Shown here one piece after another: positions 44,435-55,290 of a DNA stretch of 64,000 nucleotides. The notes beneath the pieces were generated by a model, which was given only the letters and a program-made list of their open reading frames with translations, was not told where the DNA came from and did no database searches. Numbering within the stretch: the first letter of the stretch is position 1; every line of letters starts with the position of its first letter. A program made the translations under genes and the position numbers. The stretch lies in contig OU015567.1 in assembly GCA_907165135.1 (NCBI GenBank), forward strand, positions 8,127,001-8,191,000, in the 5' to 3' direction. This DNA is from Oikopleura dioica. Lineage: Eukaryota; Chordata; Appendicularia; Copelata; Oikopleuridae.

Positions 44435-46077
44435 ATGAGGAATTTGAAAGAAAGCTGGAATTTATTTGTTTTTCTTATTAATTTTTCATCGGCGCAGAAA
44501 GTAGAGAGAATTTACAACGGAAAAGATTCAAACGGATATGTCTTTCTTGCGTCGATCATTGAAGAAAATAACGGTCAGTCTGTTTTGTCTTAAACGACTT
44601 TCATTGTCATTCTAGTGATCAGCTGCGGCGGCTCACTCATATCCGATGATCTTGTTCTCACAGCCGCGCATTGCGTAATTACGGGAAAAATTGCGAAAAA
44701 CACAGGTTCCGCAGATTCATCATTTTTCAATTTGGATATTCAACAAACACCTCTCTGGGTTTCGGCTTGTAAATTATTCTGTTGATACAAATGATAAAAT
44801 CAAATATGGGCAAATTCTAGCGAGATTAATTCAAAGTAAGAAATTATCACACTGATCTCCCTCAAAGTCCCAAAGAGAAGAAAGGACCTTAATGGCCAAA
44901 AAAGCGCAGCCGATCATAAGGATGTGAGCCGGAACCGATCATACCCGGTCGCCTTTGGTTTGAGCAGCTCAAAAACGCTTGAAAACGCACTTGTTCGATT
45001 CGTTTCCGATGCTTACTGCCACAGCGATTATGCCCCCCTCAGGAAAAGATTTATTAAAAATAACTGCTTGAAAACAAGTTTGAATGAATTAAATCAAAAG
45101 AGTGACACGTTCCGTAACGACATTTGCCTCTTGCGTCTTTCCACCCCGATTCTTCCTGAAGACGTGAGCTCGTTAATTCAAGTAAAACACGTTTGCTCGT
45201 CCAAAGAAAAGTGCCAAAAGAATCTTTGTCTTCCAAGAAGCGCGCAGGAAGAACCGCCAAGTGAGTGCGTCGTTGCTGGATTTGGCTATACAGAAGAATA
45301 TATCAATTCCAACCCGCCGCAGCTTCAAGAAACAGTTGTCAAATACTACTCGCATGAGACTTGCTCGAAGTGGCACAAAGATTTCAACCTTTTTGAGGGA
45401 GAACATTTTTGCTACGGGATGAAGGTAAATCCGATTCGTCAAATCAAAAAAGAAGAACTTCAAAAACTGAGTATTTTTAGCTCGATTTTTAGCGATTTTT
45501 GGGAAAATTTTTATTTAAAATACCTGTGGAGGTGTAAAATCTGGTTCCTGTTTGACAGGTCTTTGTCCTGTTTTGTCTCCTGTTTAGCTTTCCTTATCCT
45601 GTTTATATCAGGATTCTGATACTCCCGTTGTATAACCGCTTGTGTAGCCAGATAAAAAGACAAATCTTATCTTGAGTTGATACAGAAACAGTCCGAGATT
45701 AACAATATCGCATTTCATTGCTTTACAAATTTATTCAGGATGGCTCATCAGATAACTGCGAGGGCGATTCCGGTGGGCCTCTTATCTGTCCTTCGTCTAA
45801 AGAAGGAACACTCGTCCAAGTCGGCGGAATCGTTTCATTCGGCAAGCGCGGAATCTGCGAACGTAGCCCGGAAGAGAACAAGAAATCTCCTGGAGTCTAC
45901 ACAAACGTGGCCAAATATCTCTCTTGGATTCAAAGCATCGAGCCAGAAATCGATCTTTCTTGCGCTTCGGAAAGAAACTACTACGCGCTAAGCAGCAGTG
46001 CATTCAGCATTTCATTCCAAATCATCGCAAATCAAAGTTTTTTTATTTTGATGTTATTGCTCGTTTTTCTTGAATAA
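44435..46077 (+). CDS. Trypsin-like serine protease (S1) with hydrophobic C-terminus
   Basis: Exons 44435-44573, 44616-44705, 44910-45424 and 45739-46077, all phases agreeing, giving 360 residues. A signal peptide (NLFVFLINFSSAQ) leads into the protease. The catalytic triad is present: His in SDDLVLTAAHC, Asp in NDICLLRL, Ser in CEGDSGGPL. Asp six residues before the Ser predicts cleavage after Arg/Lys. The usual IVGG activation site is replaced by RIYNGKDSNG, so processing may differ. The protein ends in a hydrophobic run (SFFILMLLLVFLE) after a Ser-rich stretch, suggesting a GPI anchor or membrane tether at the cell surface. It is a secreted-pathway enzyme; substrate unknown. The stop codon lies inside the poly(A) signal. 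Confidence 0.9.
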
Positions 46078-46079
46078 AA
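46074..46079 (+). promoter_or_regulatory. Poly(A) signal overlapping the protease stop codon
   Basis: GAATAAAATG: the TAA stop (46075-46077) is within AATAAA. A second AATAAA follows at about 46084. Confidence 0.65.
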
Positions 46080-46089
46080 TGAAAATAAA

Positions 46090-47533
46090 CCTTTCGACCT
46101 AAAAACCTTTTCCATTTATTACAAAATACGCAATAAACGTCTTCAAAATACGAATTCTTAAAAGCCCTATTTTTGGCTTAATAATTGGTAATTATGAATT
46201 GCCGAAAAGAACTCATAAACTAATAGTTCAGCAAATTATAAATTGATAATTGCTGAGTCCTTTAGTTCTCTGTTTATAAACGACATGCCACGTGATTATA
46301 CGATCTCATATGGTACGGCAGGGGGGGGAGAAAAAATAACAAGATTCATAGCAGATTTTTTTTTCAATGTCGAAAGCCCCCTTAGAAGAAATAAATAACA
46401 AACACGCGGATTCAGGGCAGAATTTGAAGATCAGCAAAAAATGACACGTTACAGTTCTTTTTATAAGACAAAATTCCGAGGCCAGCTTTATAATGTTTAC
46501 GCTTTTACTGTTATTTGAGAAAATATGTAAGACTTTCATTCATTGGTCCGAAAAATGCAGAAAAGTACGTGGAATTCAGCGGCTTGCTACTGACCAAGTC
46601 AAAGAATGTTTTTTACTTTGTTTGAATGAGCGAATTTCGCATAAACTTGTGTAAAGACACCCTTGAACAGCTTGACACACGAGTCAATTTTCCCTCTGCT
46701 GAATTTCATTTCGACCCTTTTTCTCATTTTTTTGGCGAACTGAATCAGTCAGAGGAAAAGTGATCACTGATCATCAACGAGCAAGATTCACCGAAAATAC
46801 CTGAATAAGGGTCTTGAAAATCGTTGTAGCGGCTTCACTAGAGCTTGAGAAATAGATCGAGATGATAATTTTGGCGAAGCCGCTTTGCGACTTCGTTTTT
46901 AAAAAAGCCGCTGCGCGGCTTTTCGTTGAAGTTCCCCGAGAACCCTCACTCAGGTTTTTTATACATGTTGCTGAACTAAGAGACGGCTTTAATGAAAGAG
47001 TCAAAACAAGATTTTTTCAAATGGTCGATAAAATGCAAGTTCCGAAGTCATAGGCTAAAACATTACGACTTTCGGCGTATTCGTAATTATCGTTCATTAT
47101 CGAAAGTTCGTCGCTAATCGAGATTATCACGTGGCAGGAACAGGAGATTTCTTATCGAAAATCGCTGTTGTGCGTGTGCAAGAGCGGAAGTAGCCAAAAT
47201 AAAACAACGGAGGGGAACTGTGTCATCGTTGAATCGACGTTTGTTGTTTTGAGAAGATCAAGTCCGTAAGAAAAAATGGAACATCCATTTGATGATTTGG
47301 TCAAAAATAAACGAAAGAATTCATCGCAAACATCAAAATATTGCAGCGTCAAGTTCATAGTAAGATTTTCTTTTTTGAATATTTTTAGACTTTTTACAAC
47401 TTGTAGGTTCAAATCGTGACGAGTCAAAAATAATGGCGCGTCTTTCACAGTCCGTTTGGACTTTGGCCGCCTCCAGGCCCAAAATTTCGATCTGATCGGT
47501 GGGCATTTTTTGAGAGAGTTGCCATTCTGAAAA
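46090..47533. other. Intergenic region with one MITE
   Basis: Apart from the MITE at 46794-46964 no feature was recognised. A minus frame at 47152-47448 has no recognisable domain. Confidence 0.45.
46794..46964. mobile_element. MITE of the CCTGAGTCAGGGTC family, second copy
   Basis: Ends AAATACCTGAATAAGGGTCT and AACCCTCACTCAGGTTTTTT are inverted relatives of the ends at 39466-39600, again with a central AAGCCGCTGCGCGGCTT hairpin. Both copies are followed by TTGCTGA. Confidence 0.65.
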
Positions 47534-49145
47534 ATGCTGCTGCCCGTGCTTTTGGTTTTTATAATTGGGGAGTCGAAGGGCGAGAAAAAATGCGGAACGG
47601 ATTTGAGAGAGATTTCAAAAGATGGGATGGCTTCACTTCATCGAGCAGTCCATCCACTGAGAAGGTAAGAGAAGGGTTGATAAAAAAGGGTTGGACTCAA
47701 GGTGAATTTTAGCCCTGATCTGGAGTGCGTCCAAATTCTGCTGGAAGAGGGAGCAGATGTGAACTTGCAGACGAGCAAAGGATCCACGTCCCTGCATTTG
47801 CTCTTCAAGGGAACAGAGGAAGAATCGATCTCCGTCATTCTGGACTTGTTTCTTCAAAGTTCCGTTGATTTGTCAATCAAGGACGAGAGCGGCTACGAAG
47901 CGGTTCACTATCTCTACCAGAACCAAAAGCTTCCGGACTTCTTCAAAGCAGATTTGGTCAAAAAACTCATTGGCGCTGGATCAGGTCACGTGTCTGAGGA
48001 GCTGCCTTGGATGGCGATCGACTTGCCTTTTTTCGAAAAACGGTTGGAGCTGCTCCCGGGGCCGCCGATTCCAGCTGCGATCAAGGCCGTTTTCGAAGGG
48101 GAAAAAGACCGTTTTGAGAAAATCAAGATTGTCGACTGCCTCCAGAACGCAACGACATTGAAAGAGCAGCTGGACCAGTGCCAGGGAAATATTTTGAAGA
48201 TCAACGAAAAAAACAAGGAGGAGGAGCAGCGAAAGAAAAATGAGCAAGAGTCGAAAATAGCGAGTTTAGAAACGGCGCTCAATGATGCTAAAACTAAAGA
48301 AAAAGAGATGATCCAAAAGGTAATATATTAGATAAAAGAATAAAAAATAATTATTTTCAAGGCGACAGAGAGGGAAAACGAGTTAGAAGAAAAGGCGAAG
48401 ATGGTCGAGAGCAAGATGCGTGCGATTTTAGAGAAGCAAAAGGAAGAAAATATCATTTATGAAAATGATTTATCATTATACAAGGCGTCGTTCGAAGAAG
48501 AAAGAAAAAAGGCTGAATTATTAGCGGATGAAGTGGCCTCCCTCAATTCGAAAATCGAGGCACTTGGAAATGTTACATGCGAGAACAAGAAAGAAAACGC
48601 GACGGCAGCTTGTCCTGCTGTAGCCGTCGTTTCGAATGAACTTGCGGATGAAAGGATCGAACAACTGAAAATGGAGAAGAGAAAAATAATTGCCTTCATA
48701 ATTCAGGTAGAAAATATTATTAGAGATTCAGATCAACTCATGACTCTTTTTAGATCCTGATCATTTATGCCGCGTGGAAAGTAGGAAAAAGATGCTTTAG
48801 AAAGAAACCAGAACCTGGCTTTTCTGATATTCCCTCCGAACTCACAAAGGTAATCATCATTTTTTGAGTCTTCTTGACAATATTTTTTAGCATATTGAGC
48901 AGCTAGAGCGAGTAGTTGAATACAACCGTGGTCTTCAAGGAGCGATGAACATCTCTCTTGAGCGAAAAGATGCAAAGATCAGAGACTTGCAGCGAACAAT
49001 CGACGAGTCCGGCTTGTTCGACGAATCTGCTGAATCAGAAAATCCAACGTCGACTGAGGACTACTCAACTGATTCCCTGGTAAATCCTCGTTTCATCTGA
49101 CTATCCTGATTTTTTATTCAGCGAGTCATTGCTGGATCGAATTAA
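47534..49145 (+). CDS. Signal-peptide ankyrin and coiled-coil membrane protein
   Basis: Exons 47534-47664, 47713-48319, 48362-48706, 48754-48849, 48891-49079 and 49122-49145, all phases agreeing, giving 463 residues. It begins with a clear signal peptide (MLLPVLLVFIIGESKG). Ankyrin repeats follow (DGMASLHRAV; CVQILLEEGADVNLQ with KGSTSLHLL; ESGYEAVHYLY). A long charged coiled coil comes next (residues roughly 200-320), then a membrane helix formed across an exon junction (IIAFIIQILIIYAAWKVG) and a basic then acidic cytoplasmic tail. The odd feature is ankyrin repeats placed behind a signal peptide, which puts them in the ER lumen or outside the cell. The overall order (lumenal domain, coiled coil, helix, tail) recalls ER cargo or tether proteins, but I recognise no family. 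Confidence 0.75.
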
Positions 49146-49240
49146 GACGACGAGTACCAATCACAAATTTAACTTCAACTTCAGAAAGTTCAAGAAACCA
49201 CATTTTAGAGTAATTTCACTGCTTCATTTTTAACTGCCAA

Positions 49241-49246
49241 AATAAA
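49241..49246 (+). promoter_or_regulatory. Poly(A) signal of the ankyrin gene
   Basis: AATAAA 96 bp after the stop codon. Confidence 0.55.
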
Positions 49247-49392
49247 AAAATCTCCACTTAAATTTCCCATGATTTGTCTCTTTTCAGTGCAATCAAGGAA
49301 GAGAACAGCTACTTCCAGATAAAGAAAAAGGTCAGAAGCAAGACCAGAATTGATGGAACAGCGTTCATTCCATGACTGTCGCAGGGCCAATC

Positions 49393-50033
49393 CTAGATTA
49401 AAAGATAAGAATTCATTCGATTGTTAATATTTCGAGATACCATCTCGCAGTTCTCAACTCGGTCGAATTTCTTCTGCCAGGCTCCGTTTCTCAGAGTCAG
49501 AATATCTTCCTGCAAGCAGAAACCGTTTGTTCCGGCCTGTGTGATCAAATGTTGCTTCAGGTAGTCGCAGATTTAGGATGAAAATTTTTCGAAAAATTTT
49601 AGCAAGAAATTCCATGATCGACATTTGCATTTGATAACTGAATAGCTTTACATAATTATTTTAACATCCCTGGTTCAATCCAAGAGTTTTTTCTGCAGTT
49701 GAGTCAAGGAACTCTCCCGTGGATCTCTGCATGGCCACTTTGGCTATGAAAATGATGATGAGTGAATAAGAAAGTTGTTAAATTTACCATTCGGCATGGG
49801 TAAATATGTTGGTACTTGGGGTTTTCTTCCTCAAAAACATCAAGGTAATCGGTGAAAAGAGGGCGACATTCCTCTTCTTTGATGCGCATCTGCTCCTCCC
49901 AAGAGTGTTTCTTGCAGAAGTCCTCCGCATAAACGATAGTTCGGAAGAGAGTATGCGCATCGGAACACTTCTTGGGTATCATCGTATCGTAAGGTATCCA
50001 ATCCTCGGTGAAATGTCCCGGTTTATAAGCCAT
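49393..50033 (-). CDS. Unrecognised 156-residue cysteine-containing protein
   Basis: Three exons, all in phase 0: 50033-49788, 49743-49681 and 49554-49393. Start MAYKPGHFTEDWIPYD; no signal peptide. Cysteines sit in KKCSDAH, EDFCKKHSW, EEECRPLF, YPCRMPKWPC, NGFCLQED and VENCEMV. The protein is charged with no membrane helix. The paired cysteines and small size recall small mitochondrial CHCH-type proteins, but the spacing does not match one I know. The second intron (49680-49555) must start with GA (TTG|GATTGAACC); without it translation stops after LLD and the protein is about 105 residues. That third exon has an open frame divisible by three and an ordinary ending, which supports it. Function unknown. 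Confidence 0.5.
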
Positions 50034-51298
50034 AGTCTCTAATAAAACCTCTTAATGAAAGAAATCTCTTTTAAAGTATACCGTTTAGTTCTGGCTCCGT
50101 AAAAGAATAGTCACTAAACGATCTCTCAAAGTGGAGAAATAAGTTTTCGCCCTTTTAGAAAATCCAGTTGACCTTTGCCGCAGAAATATGATGGGTCCGA
50201 AACTAACGGTTCTCTCTTCCTTGAATTTTTATCATAAATTGAAATCAACAAGGATTATATTTTCAAAAAGTCAAATTCTAAGACTCAAAATGTTTTGTTA
50301 TGAAAAATTAAAAATATAAACTCTTCCTTGATTTCAGTTAACGAAGTCGGCGGCATTTCAAAGTCCGAACGAGAGTTATTCAGAGTAAGAGAGATTCCAT
50401 TTGCAAGAAAAGTGAAACTATCAATTTATTCAGATTGAGATACCACTATAGTCAAAAATAAAACGTCTCGGCGTTCCAGCGATGTAAAAATTACTCCGCA
50501 ATTTCCGCGGTTACACGTCAAATGAAGACAAAAGAGTTAACAAATATGTGCAAAAACATAAGTTCTACAGAGCAATAAAAACCTACCATTCACCAGTTTT
50601 TTCACATTCTCGTTTCTAAAGAAATGCATTGATTTCAAGCTAACATTATAGACAGTGAGTAAAAACTGCTTCTACTGTTGATGTTGATTGCTTCATTTCA
50701 GAATATGTCTGCAAGTCGGGTCTCCCATGTAACATGCGGTATGTTTTAGTAAAATATCTCAAAAAAGTTTTTATGGTTTCGCAAAAGCTCAGCAACATGT
50801 TTCTTGGCCAGATTATTTATCACCGTTAGAATGAAAATTCACCGCAGACACATCTTGGTTCTCTTTTGACCTAGATTTCTCCCAGCGTCGTTAAAAGTGT
50901 TCTTTTATTTTCTTCCCATTTTTCATTGAGGGCTTCTAAAGTAGATTTCTAATCAAAACTGACCTCCATCTATCAATTCTTAACGTCCCAAGCCTAATGT
51001 TAAGATTCCGTGCGTCTCTCAAAAACCCATCGTGCCATGGCATTTTAATTGACAAATTGGACAAATAGCGCAATCTTGCAGGTGGCATTTAGCTCTAGGA
51101 CGAGAATCCATCTCAAAGAATCAGTTGCTGAGGCACAGTGACTCCCCGTTCCCACAAAACAAGAAACAGACAAATTCAGGCTTCTACGTCGCGCTGATTC
51201 GCTATTTATTTACTGTATTTACTCTTCAAATTCATAGATATGTCTATCATATCTTTGATTATTCTCCAATCGATTGAAAACCTCGCAGACTTCCGAGT
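50034..51298. other. Intergenic 1.26 kb
   Basis: No supported gene. A short stretch near 50701-50738 bounded by an acceptor and donor reads YVCKSGLPCNM and could be a small exon; not followed further. Confidence 0.4.
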
Positions 51299-53524
51299 TT
51301 AGTCTAACCTCCGTTTTGATTCCTCCAAGCTAAAAACGCATTTTTCGAAACACTCTTCCTTGATTTCAATTAATTTCACCTGATATCGGGCAACTAGCTG
51401 GCTCGACAAATTATACTCTGGCCAGAGCATTTGTCCCGTTTTCATAAATTCTAAATATGCAATTTGCATTTGGCGCGATAGTTCAAGGGCTTCTTCTGAT
51501 GGATCGAAATTTGGAATGTCCGGAAAAACTTGGGAAAGTCTTTTTTCCGGGGCTTTCTTTGTGATTTCTTCGTTACGAAATACTAACCACTCAATGGAAA
51601 GCCTTGCCTGTCAAAAGAACCGAAGAGATAGTAGAGCTCTACGCCGTGACAAGCTCCTTCGTCACATCCTTCAAAACCCGTCTCGTTAAATGCAACAGGA
51701 GATGGCGCCTCCATCTGATAAAGCCACAAATTTGAATCTCGATTTTGCAACATGTATCGATTTCCACAGTCGAAAATGTATTCGGAGAAAATTCTCGCAA
51801 CAGTCACTTTAAAAACGGGTTCAAAAAGAAGTCAGTTTTTATTGTGCGTTTTAAAGTCGTCTTTGAACCCAAGCTGTGTTGTCTCCAAATTCATCGAGTG
51901 GATAGAGTTCCAAAAGATCGTTCGTTATTTCATTGCTCGAGTGGGTTTTTTTAGAAATGATAATAAATCAATTTTGTGTAATATTTCAGATCCTCGAGTA
52001 AAGCTGAACATGGCAGTCCGGAACTTAACGTTTCCTCAAGATTTTATCGCCTAGTGATTTGTCTACGGCGGCCAGTTGTCATTCTAAGAAGAGCTTAGAT
52101 CGACTGATTGAGGTTCTAAGATAAATTTCGAAACCCATCACCAAATGCAGCGGAAAGAAGTCTTTCCGCCTGTTCTTTACTGGTGCCATTTGGGAAAACC
52201 GCGGCGATCCATCCAAGTGGGTCCTCCCGATTCCAGCCGACGAGCATTGGCGCGTCCGATGTTTTCCCAGCGAAAATCGCACTTGCTGAATTTTCAAACT
52301 TGAAAATGACGTCTTCTCCGGCGACGGTGAAATTAACCGCTGGGCGGTCAGACACGGGCCTAAACGGTTCCACCAGAGCACCAAGCCCATCTGTCCAGAA
52401 ATTCGGAATCGTTACCGCTTCTGTCGCGTTTTTCAACTCTTCCGTTGACAGTCCTCTCAGACATCTCCAAACATTCAAACTTGAAGTAGAAATTGAAATT
52501 GAGTTATTTTCGTGACTAATTTTCGTTCATTACTTGTCACGACATTCTGTATCGCGAAGAAATCGTTCACCGAAAGCGTAGTAATCTTCTTTCAAAGCAC
52601 CATGTGGCGGAAGAAGTGCTGGGCCGGAGTTTGCGATGAAGTTCTTGATCATTTTCGATGATTTTGACCACTTTGTAAATGCTTATTACTAGATTATTTC
52701 AAGCTGTTGTTTCCGGTCATTAAAAACGGTTAGAAACCGTCTTTTGTGTCGACGTCTATCCGACAAAATCTGGCTTGAATTAACCAGGTTAGCTTTTTGT
52801 CAATTCGCGCATTTTCCTGAGCGTGAGTAAAGACTGATTGTCCTCCAGCAGATTGACCCATCAGTGTAATTTGCTCGTTGTCTCCTCCGAAATAGTGGAT
52901 GTTCTCGTAAACCCACTCGATCGCCGCATTTTGATCGTGAACCCCGAAGTTGCCGTGAACTCCATCTTCGTTGGCAATATCTTAATCTGGCTCCAAAAGC
53001 TCCATATTCCCTTATCACAGTATCCCGCAGAGCTCGTTGCACGGTGGTTATTATCAACATAATTGCCAGTCCAAATTTACCGCGCGAAATAAACGAAGCT
53101 CTAATTCTAATCAACTCTGACCCAGTATCGATGAACGTTGCAATCATTCATTGTAATTATTCAATTTGGCTACAATTTAGTAACTTCCGACGCCCGGACG
53201 TAAAAACAGATAAGAATTACGCGCGAGTGGGCTATGGAACACGTCGAATATCTACTTGTAGCGCAAAGCAGGATTTTGGAGCCAAGATTATCTAATCCGA
53301 GGTATCCGAACGAGTTGAGACGGTAATTAAAGTTCACGATGATCAGGTCAGGAAAATTGCTTATCTGACAAAGTTCAGCAATTTTACGTTTTTCCAGAAA
53401 AGTGTTTGATAAGAATCTCCGAAGATTGTAAAAATTGTTGAACCCTTGACCCAATTGGTCGGCTGCCACGGAGGAAAGTCGCCATAACCGGCTGCTAGCC
53501 CGCCGCCATGGTTGAACATAAGGA
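51299..53524 (-). CDS. Carboxylesterase/cholinesterase-family enzyme
   Basis: Alpha/beta-hydrolase of the type-B carboxylesterase family. Visible exons in order: 53524-53420 (oxyanion motif VLMFNHGGG), about 53370-53297 ([17 protein letters not shown]), 52980-52785 ([19 protein letters not shown], then the nucleophile elbow GQSAGGQS), about 52680-52533 ([14 protein letters not shown]), about 52478-52115 ([13 protein letters not shown] region), 51807-51583 (catalytic His motif [11 protein letters not shown]) and about 51560-51299 ([14 protein letters not shown], stop). The acidic triad residue lies in the less conserved middle part and was not pinned. Donors after the HGGG exon and the YLGLDN exon look noncanonical (GA, GC), as elsewhere in this window. 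The N-terminal part, with any signal peptide, is missing or unrecognised upstream of 53524. Confidence 0.85.
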
Positions 53525-55290
53525 CTCACGCACGTGATCATTTATCGCTGGTCAACGGGCACTCGACAGAACTTGGTGGACAAAGGGATTGGATTTCTTA
53601 AATACGAGTGCGCGAACCCTTAACCCTTCTAAAACCCTAGAAACCCTAGAAACTATCGAAATTCGAAACGAAAATCTGTCATTAATGTTTCATCTACTCA
53701 TTCAAATAATGAATTAAGGCTTTCACAACGATAGGCCGTTAAAAATTGCGGTTTTTTTATCCCCTAGACTCTAGGGCCTAGAGGAAATTATAGTTAGATC
53801 ACTTGACTGGTAATTTCTCAGCTGACGGCTCCACTGGTTTGTAGATATTTAGATACAAGCAATCTTCAGACTGCATTTCAGACGGCACAAGCGTATTCGA
53901 TTGTATGCACGCGACAGAGCCCTTAGTAAAAGTTTGTTATCGCAGGTGCGCATAGGTTACGTGATAGAGCTATCTCTCCCCGCTTATTACTATTTTTTCA
54001 AGAGTTAAAGTAGCTGGATATCCAATGAACAAGAACCACAAATTAAAAATTACGACATTTTGAAAATTTTGAAAGTTACAACTTTAGATCGTTATTGCGG
54101 TCACCAATTTGCAATGTCGGCCAAATAAATTCAATTCTTGTTATTCTTACAAACTTTGTTAGTCGTAAATCATTTATTTACGGGGTTCTCCAAGTGATGG
54201 CCTTTAGTACACCAGATGGGCTGGGTTTATTTTCGACAAATTCTAAGTTGATTTGAAATATTTAATAATTCAATATTTGCACCAATTTATTCGTATTTTG
54301 ACGAGAATTTTAGCTTTAGAAATTGTTGATTCTGATCTGACCTGATTATTTGAAATTTTGGAAAGATCCTTCGGTTCACTTGGTAGTCGAAATCGAAGGT
54401 TGTCGATCGGCGCTAGAAACAAAGATAAGTACGTGGTTGATTTGTGGAAGGAATTAAGCACTGCTAATCAGGATCAGCTTTGTTACGTGGTTAACAAGCG
54501 TTATCACGACTTTGTTGTATTTTAACAACGCTTATCGGTAGAAGAATGATAAGAGATGGTACTCTTTTTCCTTGTTTGTCTTCAATGTTATCAGTCTATT
54601 TTTCGGTGGACGACGCCTCACTAGTTCGACAGAAACAGAGAAAATGGTAAACGTGGCGTCCTAGAAAACTAAGAGTGTAGACAGGGTCTTCTTTTGGTTT
54701 CGGTAAATAAGGGCGCCACTATTTTAACACTGGGCTTCCTTACAAAAATTTGTCAATGGCTATCTGTTACTAGAATTTGAAAAATTTTGACGAAGAGCTG
54801 TAATGTAATCACGGTATATTCTTATCGTAAACAATTTAAAATTTGCCCCTCCTTCCGAGTTTTAAACGAGTCGTTTCATAAGAAGCCGCGGAAATCGGAG
54901 CAAGGGATGATCTTTTTCCGAAAAGTCGCGACCGTGTGTGAAGGCAGACGTGGAATATTGCTGCTGCTGCTTTTTATTCTGAGCTTTTCGTTCAGCCGAA
55001 GATACGATGCGCTTCCGGGCTATTCCGGGAAGACAAAGTGCCACTGCCGCTTTTTTGGAGTGGTCAAGAAGGGTCAACTCATGTTGATAGTTATTAAGAG
55101 CACGTCATTTCGTAAGACGAAAAATTCTAGGGGCGGATCCGAAGGAGGAGATCGAAGCTTCGACCTCGCATAACTTATAATAAGTAAGCCTACCTTTTGC
55201 GAATGGAATTTTTCTTTACAAAGAGTTTTGCATTTTAAAAAGTTCGAGAAGCTAGAATCGCTGAATAAGATGAACCCCTTGCATCAGATT
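53525..55290. other. Intergenic 1.8 kb
   Basis: A + frame starting at 54907 has a strong signal-like segment (GILLLLLFILSFSFS) followed by TKCHCRF; it might be a first exon of a secreted protein but has no further support. A short telomere-like run (AACCCTAGAAACCCTAG) lies near 53632. Confidence 0.4.
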
